A stretch of 6,031 nt of DNA from Candidatus Thalassarchaeaceae archaeon (GCA_013330385.1 DUIL01000073.1:1641-7671), one strand, 5' to 3'. Shown: positions 1 through 6,031, counted from the stretch's first letter. The notes: generated from the letters alone by a model not told the origin. Translations and numbers: made by a program.

Positions 1-1
1 T

Positions 2-77
2 TGGTAGTCCCTCCCGGATTTGAACCAGGGTCATGGCATCCAGAGTGCCATATGATGGACCGCTACACTAAGGGACT
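2..77 (-). tRNA. tRNA-Gln (anticodon CTG), CCA encoded
   Basis: Read on the minus strand this folds as a full cloverleaf. A 7-bp acceptor stem (AGTCCCT with AGGGACT, window 71-77 and 6-12) is fully paired. The D-arm has A14, G18G19 and A21. The anticodon stem TGGCA/TGCCA encloses the loop CTCTGGA, giving anticodon CTG (window 41-43), which reads the Gln codon CAG. The T-stem CCTGG/CCGGG encloses TTCAAAT. The discriminator base is A (window 5) and the 3' CCA is encoded at window 2-4. No intron is visible. The D-stem has one G-T pair and a T-T mismatch at 13-22. The sequence pattern resembles archaeal tRNA-Gln rather than bacterial, which normally begins TGG. tRNA-Glu is close in archaea but would carry a CTC or TTC anticodon. 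Confidence 0.96.
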
Positions 78-100
78 AGCGACCCACCGAGCAGGGTTCT

Positions 101-107
101 CTATTTC
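101..107 (-). promoter_or_regulatory. TATA-like box for the tRNA
   Basis: On the minus strand this reads GAAATAG and is centred 27 bp upstream of the mature tRNA 5' end. That is the spacing expected between an archaeal TATA box and its start site. It is the most AT-rich stretch close to the tRNA. The motif match is loose, and the tRNA could instead be processed from a korAB read-through transcript. Confidence 0.3.
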
Positions 108-127
108 AACAAAACCGCTTAACTTGT

Positions 128-142
128 CCTTTGGTTCAAAGG
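128..142 (-). terminator. Hairpin just after the korB stop
   Basis: CCTTTG and CAAAGG form a perfect 6-bp inverted repeat around a 3-nt loop, beginning two bases beyond the korB stop codon. Further downstream on the minus strand is a short T run (TTTTGTT, about 15 nt away). It could mark the 3' end of the korAB mRNA or stabilise it against exonucleases. Archaeal termination depends mainly on T-rich tracts, and this one is short, so the assignment is weak. Confidence 0.35.
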
Positions 143-144
143 CC

Positions 145-1182
145 TCAAACGCGGAATGAATTGTTTATTTCCTCTAATACATCCTTACTAGGTCGCATTT
201 CATTTTCTGCAAGATCGATGAGTGGTGTTTCAGTCAGATCAAGGGCCTCATCTGCGGTTTTCATTTCCGAATCGTAATGTAACAGACCAGTCACGTGTCT
301 GTTTTCCTTCTCCGCTTCGTGAATTGCTGCAAGAGCTGCGACTGCATCGCTTGGGTCGTGGTCATCTCCAATTGTTTCAAGTCGTAGTGTAGAGCCATCG
401 AACAGTTTGATATCCTTGAACTCACCTTCTGGAATTTCTACTTCTTCAACAGGAGTGAAGTGAGGGATGTAATCAACAGAATGTAGTTCATCATCATTGG
501 CTTTGACATAGTTGTATGATCTGTAAGATTCATCATTATTTGCGAAGGTAACACATGGAGAAATGACATCTATTACAGCCATTCCTTTGTGTGATAGTGC
601 GGCCCTCATTAGTGCAGTGAGTTGTTTCTTACTTCCAGAGAAAGATCGTGCTACAAATCCGCATCCAAGGTTAATAGCCATCTTACAGAGGTCAATTGGA
701 GGATTCTCATTGGTGGTTCCTTTCTTTTTCTTCGATCCTTTTTCTACTGTTGCTGAGTACTGACCCTTGGTGAGTCCGTATACACCATTGTTTTCGATAA
801 TGTAGACCATATTCAGATTTCTTCTAATCGCGTGAACAAATTGTCCTATTCCAATTGAAGCGGTATCACCGTCACCCGATACTCCAATGAATGTGAGGTC
901 CTTGTTGACCATATTTGCTCCAGTAGTTACGGAAGGCATTCTTCCATGAACTGTGTTGAACCCGTGGGACTTGCCTAGGAAATATGCAGGGGTCTTGGAT
1001 GAGCAGCCAATCCCACTCATCTTGGCAATAGTTTCGGGCGCGATTCCATTTTCCCAAGCCGCCTGAATGATGACGTTCGAAATCTGATCGTGTCCACAAC
1101 CAGGACATAGAGAAGACTTGCCTCCGGTATAATCACCCTTAGGCAAGTCAATGACATTGAGTTGAATAGGTCTGATACTCAT
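145..1182 (-). CDS. korB: 2-oxoacid:ferredoxin oxidoreductase, beta subunit (KorB type)
   Basis: This is the thiamine-diphosphate and iron-sulfur subunit of an enzyme that oxidatively decarboxylates a 2-oxoacid (most likely 2-oxoglutarate) with CoA, reducing ferredoxin in the cytoplasm. The reaction can also run in the carboxylating direction. The 345-residue protein shows the four cysteines expected to hold the 4Fe-4S cluster: CPGC at 26-29, C60 in GIGCSS, and C210 in SPCVTF. The ThDP/Mg motif is GDGD at 103-106 followed by ENNGVYGLTKGQ at 130-141. The tail after about residue 240 is longer than in minimal PorB proteins and, from memory, fits the KorB subfamily paired with gamma-alpha fused KorA. 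Lysine 63, just after C60, sits where a substrate-contacting lysine is described in Sulfolobus enzymes, which mildly favours 2-oxoglutarate. The start is well fixed: it overlaps the korA stop as ATGA and has a GAGGTGA ribosome site. The family is certain, the substrate is inferred. Confidence 0.93.
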   Translation of the reverse strand: MSIRPIQLNVIDLPKGDYTGGKSSLCPGCGHDQISNVIIQAAWENGIAPETIAKMSGIGCSSKTPAYFLGKSHGFNTVHGRMPSVTTGANMVNKDLTFIGVSGDGDTASIGIGQFVHAIRRNLNMVYIIENNGVYGLTKGQYSATVEKGSKKKKGTTNENPPIDLCKMAINLGCGFVARSFSGSKKQLTALMRAALSHKGMAVIDVISPCVTFANNDESYRSYNYVKANDDELHSVDYIPHFTPVEEVEIPEGEFKDIKLFDGSTLRLETIGDDHDPSDAVAALAAIHEAEKENRHVTGLLHYDSEMKTADEALDLTETPLIDLAENEMRPSKDVLEEINNSFRV

Positions 1183-3014
1183 GCCTTCACCTCTTGTGTT
1201 GCTCCAAGTGTTTCTAGTATCATATCCGCATACACTTGTGCTCGAGGTGGCAATCCATCACTATATGCTACACAATGCATTTTGTTGAGTAAATCAGTAG
1301 GCATTTCTTTTCGTAGAATACCGTATAGTTGACCATCTCTATTTACTTCAAGAACAATAGTTTGGTCATGTTCCTCTAAGAATTTTTCAACTTCTGAATG
1401 ATATGGTAAGGCACGAACTCTACAGGTACTAACCTTGATTCCAGTAGCCTCAAGGATGTCATCAATCTCTTTGATTGTGTTCTCAACCGAACCGTAGTAG
1501 ACAACTCCAATTTGCCTTTCTTCCTCATTACGAATAATAGGTGCTGGAAGAAGATCTCGAGCACCATCGATTTTTCGCTTCAGTCGAGAGACTGTTGCAT
1601 GGTAGACTGCCGGGTCCTCTGAATAGACACCATCTTCATCATGACCTGTGCCTCGGTAAAGAATTGGTTCAAGCCCGCTTCCAGGTAGTGTTCTGTATGG
1701 TATTCCATCACCATCAACATCTCGGTAACGTCCGAAGTTTTCGATAGCATCGAGTTCCTCTTGTGTGCGCAATACCTTTCCTCGGTCAAGTGGGAGTTCA
1801 GGATACTCAAACCCTGCTGTGACCCACTGGTTCATCCCTAAATCTAGGTCGCTGAATCCAAAGACGAGAGTCTGAAATCTCTCAGCGTAATCAAAGGCTT
1901 TCCATCCATATTCGAAGCATTCGTCGACCGTTCCAGGAATCAAGACGATATGTTGAGTATCACCATGGCTTGCCTCGTATAGTAAGGTCAAGTCTCCTTG
2001 CTGAGTACGAGTGGGTAGTCCTGTTGAAGGACCAACCCGATTGACATCCCAAATCACTCCAGGTACTTCTGCAAAGTATGCAAGTCCAATGAATTCTGAC
2101 ATTAGAGAAATTCCAGGCCCACTAGTACAGGTCATACCTCGGCCACCGGCCCATCCTGCTCCAATCACCATTCCAGCAGCTGCTAACTCATCTTCAGCCT
2201 GAATGACTGCACAGGTAGCACCTCCGTCATCCCCAGTTCGTATTTTCGGAATCCAACTGATTATAGATTCAGCAATCGATGAAGATGGTGTGATTGGATA
2301 CCAAGAAAGCATGTTAACTCCACCGAATATACAACCTAGCGCAGTAGCCTCGTTGCCATCGATTAGGTATGTATTTGGATTCTTATCTCGAGCCTCAACT
2401 ACATGTCCAATATTGCAGTCCCAATTCTCTCTAGCAAATGTTCGGCCTTCCTCGATGGCCTGCATATTGAGTTCAATCGCCTTTTCCTTGCCTTTGAATT
2501 GCTGAGAAACCGCTGAATGAATTGCCTCAGAATCAATACCAAGAATTTCTGCTAAACCACCTACATAGTACATATTTGCCATCAATCGAGCGAGTTTAGG
2601 ATTTATCGAACGAGCCATTTTTGTCATTGGCATGCCAAGAACAGTGCAGTCATCCCGTTCGATTGGAAGTTTGACATCTTGATTGTAGATAATTACAGTT
2701 CCCGATTCGGCCTTTTCTACATCTGCCACCCATGTGTCTTTATTCATCACAATCTGAATGTGAGTCTTGTCACCTGGGGCCTGATAACCAGCGTCACTAG
2801 CACGGATAATGTACCATGTTGGAAGGCCCGAAATATTACTTGGAAAGAGGTTTTTCCCACTTACGGGAACGCCCATTTCAAACATAGAGTGTAGTAGAAT
2901 TAAGTTCGCCGATTGAGAACCCGTTCCATTTGCAGTTGCGATATTGACTGTGAAATCATTGACGATCTGAGTCATCGTTTTCGGTGTCTCCAGGGGGTCT
3001 GAATGCACAGGCAT
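1179..3014 (-). CDS. korA: 2-oxoacid:ferredoxin oxidoreductase, fused gamma-alpha subunit (KorA type)
   Basis: This is the partner of KorB in a heteromeric 2-oxoacid:ferredoxin oxidoreductase. The N-terminal gamma domain (about 20-200) opens with NGTGSQSAN (29-37) and contains GKNLFPSNISGLPTW (53-67), typical of the CoA-associated gamma module. The alpha pyrimidine-binding domain starts near 214 and carries YPITPSSS at 239-246, the signature found in 2-oxoacid oxidoreductases of this fused type. A DVDGDGIPYR segment (432-441) and RGTGH (454-458) recall KorA of actinobacteria, from memory. The C-terminal domain (about 495-600) fits the CoA-binding/transketolase-C-like region. No ferredoxin-like 4Fe-4S (delta) domain is present in either subunit, so electrons must pass from the KorB cluster directly to ferredoxin. 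The start is uncertain. The ATG at 3014 gives 611 residues but no good ribosome site. The ATG at 2975 (MTQIVNDFTV) is closer to where homologues begin and gives 598. The gene is first in the operon with korB. Confidence 0.93.
   Translation of the reverse strand: MPVHSDPLETPKTMTQIVNDFTVNIATANGTGSQSANLILLHSMFEMGVPVSGKNLFPSNISGLPTWYIIRASDAGYQAPGDKTHIQIVMNKDTWVADVEKAESGTVIIYNQDVKLPIERDDCTVLGMPMTKMARSINPKLARLMANMYYVGGLAEILGIDSEAIHSAVSQQFKGKEKAIELNMQAIEEGRTFARENWDCNIGHVVEARDKNPNTYLIDGNEATALGCIFGGVNMLSWYPITPSSSIAESIISWIPKIRTGDDGGATCAVIQAEDELAAAGMVIGAGWAGGRGMTCTSGPGISLMSEFIGLAYFAEVPGVIWDVNRVGPSTGLPTRTQQGDLTLLYEASHGDTQHIVLIPGTVDECFEYGWKAFDYAERFQTLVFGFSDLDLGMNQWVTAGFEYPELPLDRGKVLRTQEELDAIENFGRYRDVDGDGIPYRTLPGSGLEPILYRGTGHDEDGVYSEDPAVYHATVSRLKRKIDGARDLLPAPIIRNEEERQIGVVYYGSVENTIKEIDDILEATGIKVSTCRVRALPYHSEVEKFLEEHDQTIVLEVNRDGQLYGILRKEMPTDLLNKMHCVAYSDGLPPRAQVYADMILETLGATQEVKA
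1187..1193 (-). promoter_or_regulatory. Shine-Dalgarno site of korB
   Basis: GAGGTGA on the minus strand lies 4 nt upstream of the korB ATG, embedded in the last sense codons of korA. It is complementary to the conserved 3' end of archaeal 16S rRNA (ATCACCTCC). Together with the 4-bp ATGA overlap it points to translational coupling, which would keep alpha and beta subunits near 1:1. It is the strongest ribosome site in the window and fixes the korB start. Confidence 0.85.
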
Positions 3015-3040
3015 GGTACTTGTGCAACCTGCTGCGAGCG

Positions 3041-3047
3041 AATTATG
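3041..3047 (-). promoter_or_regulatory. TATA-like element for korAB
   Basis: CATAATT on the minus strand is centred about 30 bp upstream of the first korA ATG. Transcription would then start at or close to that ATG (a leaderless mRNA), or about 40 nt ahead of the alternative ATG at 2975. The motif is short and there is no experimental support. A matching ATAATT faces the opposite way 26 bp further on. Confidence 0.3.
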
Positions 3048-3065
3048 GTCTTAGCCGTTCCCGTC

Positions 3066-3073
3066 TGATAATT
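3066..3073 (+). promoter_or_regulatory. TATA-like element for the cyclophilin gene
   Basis: TGATAATT lies about 65 bp upstream of the preferred ATG at 3136. An archaeal start site about 26 bp further on would fall near 3096-3100, leaving a leader of roughly 37 nt that contains the GGTGG ribosome site. The motif shares ATAATT with the divergent korAB element. It is a weak call based on motif and spacing only. Confidence 0.3.
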
Positions 3074-3089
3074 CCTCATTAAGTGAGGA
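3073..3089. promoter_or_regulatory. Perfect 17-bp dyad between divergent genes, possible operator
   Basis: TCCTCA and TGAGGA form a perfect 6-bp inverted repeat around TTAAG. It lies immediately downstream of the plus-strand TATA-like motif, between it and the predicted start site, where an archaeal repressor dimer would block the polymerase. It is also within about 60 bp of the korA ATG, so one regulator could affect both directions. It could equally be a chance palindrome or an RNA hairpin, and no regulator gene is in the window. Confidence 0.3.
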
Positions 3090-3115
3090 TTTGCTATCCG
3101 TTGCGGTTTTCAAGG

Positions 3116-3126
3116 GGTGGGTGGTC
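3116..3126 (+). promoter_or_regulatory. Shine-Dalgarno region deciding the cyclophilin start
   Basis: GGTGGGTGGTC precedes the ATG at 3136 by 9 nt. The GGTGGTC part differs by one base from the archaeal consensus GGTGATC. It supports the ATG at 3136 over the in-frame TTG at 3091, which has no comparable site. Confidence 0.5.
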
Positions 3127-3135
3127 GCGAACCTC

Positions 3136-4194
3136 ATGCCTCCGCTACCGAGCGACTTGCAAGCCGCCCTAGATAAGGCCCAGAAATTAGTTGAATCTGG
3201 CGATTCAGAAATGGCTCTCGGGGTGCTGCGAGATACTGCATGGGATGCGACAAAAACTAATTCTCACAAGGCCCGTGTACTTTCTGCGGCTGCTGATGCT
3301 TACATTGCTCGCGGAGAGAGTGAACCAGCCAACCGGAAAAAGCATTGGCAGAGTGCACACAAGAATTACCAAAAGTCATTGAAATTGGAGTCCAGCAATA
3401 AGGATACTCGAAGAAACATGAACCGTTTAGCCTCTATGATGGATGAGCAAGCAATTTCTCTTGGTTCAGGCTTTCAGATAATGGATGATGGTAGCCCAAC
3501 CCCATTAGGTGTATTTGCAATTATAGCAGCTTTAATGGTCTTCCTCGTGGCTTTCAAGTACACCGGAGGATTTCTTGAACAATCCTCTAATTCGTCCTCC
3601 TATGAGGTTACAATGACAGTTTCTTATGTTCACCCTGATGACCCTAACAACCGCGTCGAAGGAACAATCGTCATAGAATTGTATCCCGATGATGCCCCAA
3701 CACATGTTGAGAACTTCCTTTCACATGTCGATGACTCCCGTTATGAATCGACTGTTTTCCATCGTGTTATTGATGGATTTATGATTCAAGGTGGAGATAT
3801 TGACAATCGTGGCGGTAGTGGTGGTTATGCAGCGAACTTCTATGGATATTGTAATGGTCAAGATTCTGTTGATGACACTTGTGGTGGTTCTGGACAAGAT
3901 GCTTGGACCATCCCTGATGAGGCTGATAACGGTCTATTGCACAGCCCTGGTGCGCTTGCCATGGCCAAGACGTCCGCTGAGAATACAGGTGGTAGCCAAT
4001 TTTACATCGTTCCGTCAGACAGTACACCAAGCCATCTCGATGGCATACACACTGTGTTCGGAAAGGTAGTTTCTGGACAAGATGTGGTCGATGCTATCAG
4101 CGAGGTAGATACTCCTGACTCAACACCTCAAGAGGATGGTATGGGGACTACTCCAATCGAGAATGTTCGTTTGATTAGTGTCACTCGCAATTGA
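3136..4194 (+). CDS. Membrane-anchored cyclophilin-type peptidyl-prolyl cis-trans isomerase with TPR-like N-terminus
   Basis: The enzyme should isomerise Xaa-Pro bonds and assist protein folding. Numbering runs from the ATG at 3136 (352 residues). Residues 6-105 are charged and helical with TPR-like heptads (for example AHKNYQKSLKLE at 74-85) and no signal peptide. One hydrophobic segment spans about 123-141, followed by a Ser/Asn-rich linker (150-155). The cyclophilin domain fills 158-352. Key residues match human CypA: FHRVIDGFMIQGGD at 208-221 supplies R210 (R55), F215 (F60), M216 (M61) and Q218 (Q63). GSQFY at 286-290 has Tyr at the F113 position. W121 is replaced by H300, as is common outside eukaryotic CypA, and H305 matches H126. 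An insert after GGYAANF carries C239 and C249, possibly a disulfide. The likely topology is helical domain inside and isomerase outside. A TTG at 3091 would add 15 residues but has no ribosome site. Function is firm, topology is inferred. Confidence 0.9.
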   Translation: MPPLPSDLQAALDKAQKLVESGDSEMALGVLRDTAWDATKTNSHKARVLSAAADAYIARGESEPANRKKHWQSAHKNYQKSLKLESSNKDTRRNMNRLASMMDEQAISLGSGFQIMDDGSPTPLGVFAIIAALMVFLVAFKYTGGFLEQSSNSSSYEVTMTVSYVHPDDPNNRVEGTIVIELYPDDAPTHVENFLSHVDDSRYESTVFHRVIDGFMIQGGDIDNRGGSGGYAANFYGYCNGQDSVDDTCGGSGQDAWTIPDEADNGLLHSPGALAMAKTSAENTGGSQFYIVPSDSTPSHLDGIHTVFGKVVSGQDVVDAISEVDTPDSTPQEDGMGTTPIENVRLISVTRN

Positions 4195-4207
4195 TTGTGG
4201 CTGAGAT

Positions 4208-4230
4208 AGCGCACTTGCGCTTGTTCCTTT
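4208..4230 (+). terminator. Terminator-like hairpin after the cyclophilin gene
   Basis: AGCGC and GCGCT pair perfectly around an ACTT loop, starting 14 nt after the stop codon, and are followed by a T-rich run (TGTTCCTTTT). This resembles an intrinsic terminator and would separate the cyclophilin transcript from the aconitase gene 16 bp further on. The stem is only 5 bp and the T run is interrupted, so partial read-through is plausible. Confidence 0.4.
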
Positions 4231-4245
4231 TGTGGACTAAGGTTC

Positions 4246-6031
4246 ATGGAGGGAGCCCTCGCCGGTCGTAATGCGGGTGTTGCAATGAACGAGGGTGGAG
4301 GCTTCAATTCAATTGCTAATTTTGAGAAGCAAGATGGCACTTTTTCCAAATATCACGCACTTTCTGTTTTAGAAAAAGAAGGCATCTGTAGACTAGACGA
4401 ACTACCGTTCACAATCCGATTATTGCTTGAAGCAGCTCTGCGAAAGTGTGATGGATTTCTAGTTACTAAAGACGATGTCAAACGCATTGCATCTTGGTCT
4501 CCAACCATGACTCCTGAAGAGATTCCATTCGCTCCTAGTAGAGTGATTCTTCAGGATTTCACAGGGGTTCCAGCAGTTGTTGATATTGCTGCACTAAGAG
4601 ATGCTATGGTCGAATTAGGTGGCGACCCAGAGAAGGTCAACCCCCAAGTTCCTGTTGATCTTGTAATCGATCATTCAGTGCAGGTCGATGTTTCTGGTCT
4701 ATTTCCAGATGCACGCGAGAAAAACTTGGAAATTGAGTACAAGCGAAATATGGAAAGATATCAATTCCTCAAATGGGGACAACAGAGCCTTGACAATTTC
4801 CGAGCAGTACCTCCTGGACGAGGAATTGTTCATCAGGTGAATCTTGAATGGATTGCTAGTGTGGCTCGAGAGAATGAAGGAGTTTGGCTTCCTGATACAT
4901 TGGTCGGTACTGACAGCCATACTACGATGATTAACGGACTTGGCGTTCTTGGATGGGGCGTTGGGGGGATTGAAGCAGAGGCTGTAATGCTAGGTCAGCC
5001 AATTTACATGCTACTTCCCGAAGTTTGTGGTTTTGAATTGACTGGTTCTCTAAATCCAGGAGTCACAGCAACTGATATGACCTTGAGAATTGTTGAGATG
5101 CTTCGTCAACACGGTGTGGTTGGTAAATTTGTTGAATTCTATGGCGGAGGTCTTGCTAATCTAAGCCTTCCAGATAGAGCAACAATAGCAAACATGGCCC
5201 CTGAATATGGGGCTACTTGTGGTTTCTTCCCAGTCGATGAAACTACTCTCCAGTATATGCGCCTCTCAGGTCGAGATGAGAGCCATGTTGAGAATGTCAA
5301 GCGCTATTTGTCAGCTCAAGGACTTTTCTTTGATTCAAATTCAACAACGCCAAAATACACCTCAAATTTATCTCTAGATTTGTCAACAGTCGAGCCCGCT
5401 CTTGCAGGACCTAAGCGGCCACAGGATCGAGTTTCTCTTTCAGACATGAAGTCACACTGGAGGGAGAGTCTGAATGCTCCAGTCGGTCACAGCGGCCATG
5501 GTGTTGACTCTTCAAATATTGATGATTCTGCTGCTGTCGAGGGTCGTGGTGTAGAACTTAAACACGGAGATCTTGTAATCGCAGCAATCACCAGTTGTAC
5601 CAACACTAGTAATCCAAGTGTCATGATTGCAGCTGGACTATTGGCTCGAAATGCACGTGCTGCTGGTCTGTCGATTGCCCCATGTGTTAAGCCAAGTTTA
5701 GCGCCCGGTTCAAGAGTAGTAACGGAATATTTTGATGCGGCTGATTTAACAAAAGATCTCGATGCACTTGGATTCAGTGTTGTAGGATATGGTTGTACTA
5801 CTTGTATTGGAAACTCGGGGCCTCTAGATTCTGATGTCGAGGCTGCAATAGATTCAGGGAATCTCATTGTTAGCAGTGTTATTTCAGGGAATCGTAACTT
5901 TGAGGGTCGAATTCATCAGAAAGTCAAGGCCAATTACTTGGCTAGCCCTCCTCTTGTGGTGGCTTATGCGATTGCAGGAACTCTAGATATTGACTTCGCT
6001 TCAGACCCATTAGGGCATGATTCCGAGGGTG
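4246..6031 (+). CDS. acnA: Aconitate hydratase, AcnA/IRP1 type (3' end outside the window)
   Basis: It interconverts citrate and isocitrate through cis-aconitate in the TCA cycle, using a cytoplasmic 4Fe-4S cluster. The first 595 codons are present with no stop. The alignment I recall to E. coli AcnA (891 residues) is nearly collinear, so about 300 residues including the C-terminal swivel domain lie beyond the edge. Cluster ligands are all visible: C451 in SCTNTSNPS and C517 and C520 in GCTTCIGNSGPL, each 16 positions later than E. coli C435, C501 and C504. Other family blocks are QDFTGVPAVVDIAA, VDLVIDHSVQVD, DTLVGTDSHTTMINGLG (217-233), and SGNRNFEGR near 545. The start is uncertain. The ATG at 4246 has only a poor AAGG just upstream. 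The ATG at 4285 has GGGTG 5 nt ahead and a length closer to the family, and the 39 nt between them are GC-rich unlike the gene body. An in-frame TAG at 4207 rules out anything earlier. Confidence 0.96.
   Translation, partial: MEGALAGRNAGVAMNEGGGFNSIANFEKQDGTFSKYHALSVLEKEGICRLDELPFTIRLLLEAALRKCDGFLVTKDDVKRIASWSPTMTPEEIPFAPSRVILQDFTGVPAVVDIAALRDAMVELGGDPEKVNPQVPVDLVIDHSVQVDVSGLFPDAREKNLEIEYKRNMERYQFLKWGQQSLDNFRAVPPGRGIVHQVNLEWIASVARENEGVWLPDTLVGTDSHTTMINGLGVLGWGVGGIEAEAVMLGQPIYMLLPEVCGFELTGSLNPGVTATDMTLRIVEMLRQHGVVGKFVEFYGGGLANLSLPDRATIANMAPEYGATCGFFPVDETTLQYMRLSGRDESHVENVKRYLSAQGLFFDSNSTTPKYTSNLSLDLSTVEPALAGPKRPQDRVSLSDMKSHWRESLNAPVGHSGHGVDSSNIDDSAAVEGRGVELKHGDLVIAAITSCTNTSNPSVMIAAGLLARNARAAGLSIAPCVKPSLAPGSRVVTEYFDAADLTKDLDALGFSVVGYGCTTCIGNSGPLDSDVEAAIDSGNLIVSSVISGNRNFEGRIHQKVKANYLASPPLVVAYAIAGTLDIDFASDPLGHDSEG

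Noticed and set aside
2..77. tRNA-Glu
   Set aside because: The body is similar in archaeal Glu and Gln tRNAs, but the loop CTCTGGA places CTG at 34-36, which reads CAG (Gln).
719..739. Run of lysines in KorB (GSKKKKG, residues 149-155) as a possible insertion or nucleic-acid-binding patch
   Set aside because: A basic GSKxKxG segment after YGLTKGQ is, as far as I recall, usual in this KorB subfamily and is not special to this protein.
2011..2505. Plus-strand open frames of 63 and 100 codons opposite korA
   Set aside because: They mirror the highly conserved alpha domain (YPITP region) of KorA on the minus strand and show no recognisable protein features.
3091..3135. TTG at 3091 as the cyclophilin start
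   Set aside because: No ribosome site lies before it, the added residues are not family-like, and the ATG at 3136 has a GGTGGTC site at suitable spacing.
3779..4069. Open frames on both strands inside the cyclophilin domain
   Set aside because: The cyclophilin frame carries the catalytic motifs throughout. The others are His/Gln-rich or Val-rich translations of its codons in other frames.
5487..5867. 126-codon open frame on the minus strand within acnA
   Set aside because: It lies antisense to the most conserved part of aconitase (cluster cysteines), has Ser/Pro/Ala-rich sequence without motif, and is explained by the codon bias of the gene on the other strand.
1..6031. CRISPR array, insertion sequence, toxin-antitoxin or defence system
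   Set aside because: No spaced direct repeats, transposase motifs, terminal inverted repeats or small paired genes were seen. Nearly all bases belong to four core genes and one tRNA.

Overview
The window looks like chromosomal DNA of an archaeon of moderate GC content. Three things point that way. The tRNA at the left edge has archaeal tRNA-Gln features (5' AGTCCC, TAGTGTAG D-arm start, CTCTGGA anticodon loop). The one clear ribosome binding site (GAGGTGA) fits the archaeal 16S 3' end. The central-metabolism genes include a ferredoxin-dependent 2-oxoacid oxidoreductase. My guess is a marine Group II / Poseidoniales-like euryarchaeon, from gene content and general feel only. No taxonomic marker was searched.

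Layout. At the far left, on the minus strand, is tRNA-Gln(CTG) with its CCA encoded. Next, also on the minus strand, is a two-gene operon for a KorAB-type 2-oxoacid:ferredoxin oxidoreductase. The upstream gene (right) encodes a fused gamma-alpha subunit. The downstream gene (left) encodes the beta subunit, with a 4-bp ATGA overlap and a strong Shine-Dalgarno inside the end of the alpha gene. A short divergent intergenic region of about 120 bp holds a TATA-like motif facing each way and a perfect 6-bp dyad. On the plus strand there follows a membrane-anchored cyclophilin (helical/TPR-like N-terminus, one transmembrane segment, cyclophilin domain outside). After a 51-bp spacer with a terminator-like hairpin comes an AcnA-type aconitase, which runs off the right edge after about two thirds of its length.

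How the genes relate. KorAB (most likely 2-oxoglutarate:ferredoxin oxidoreductase) and aconitase both serve the TCA cycle: aconitase makes isocitrate, and KorAB makes or consumes succinyl-CoA from 2-oxoglutarate two steps on. The cyclophilin between them is a protein-folding enzyme with no obvious metabolic link. I see no mobile element, CRISPR array, toxin system or defence island. The window is mostly ordinary core metabolism, and the more unusual points are the cyclophilin architecture and the divergent control region.
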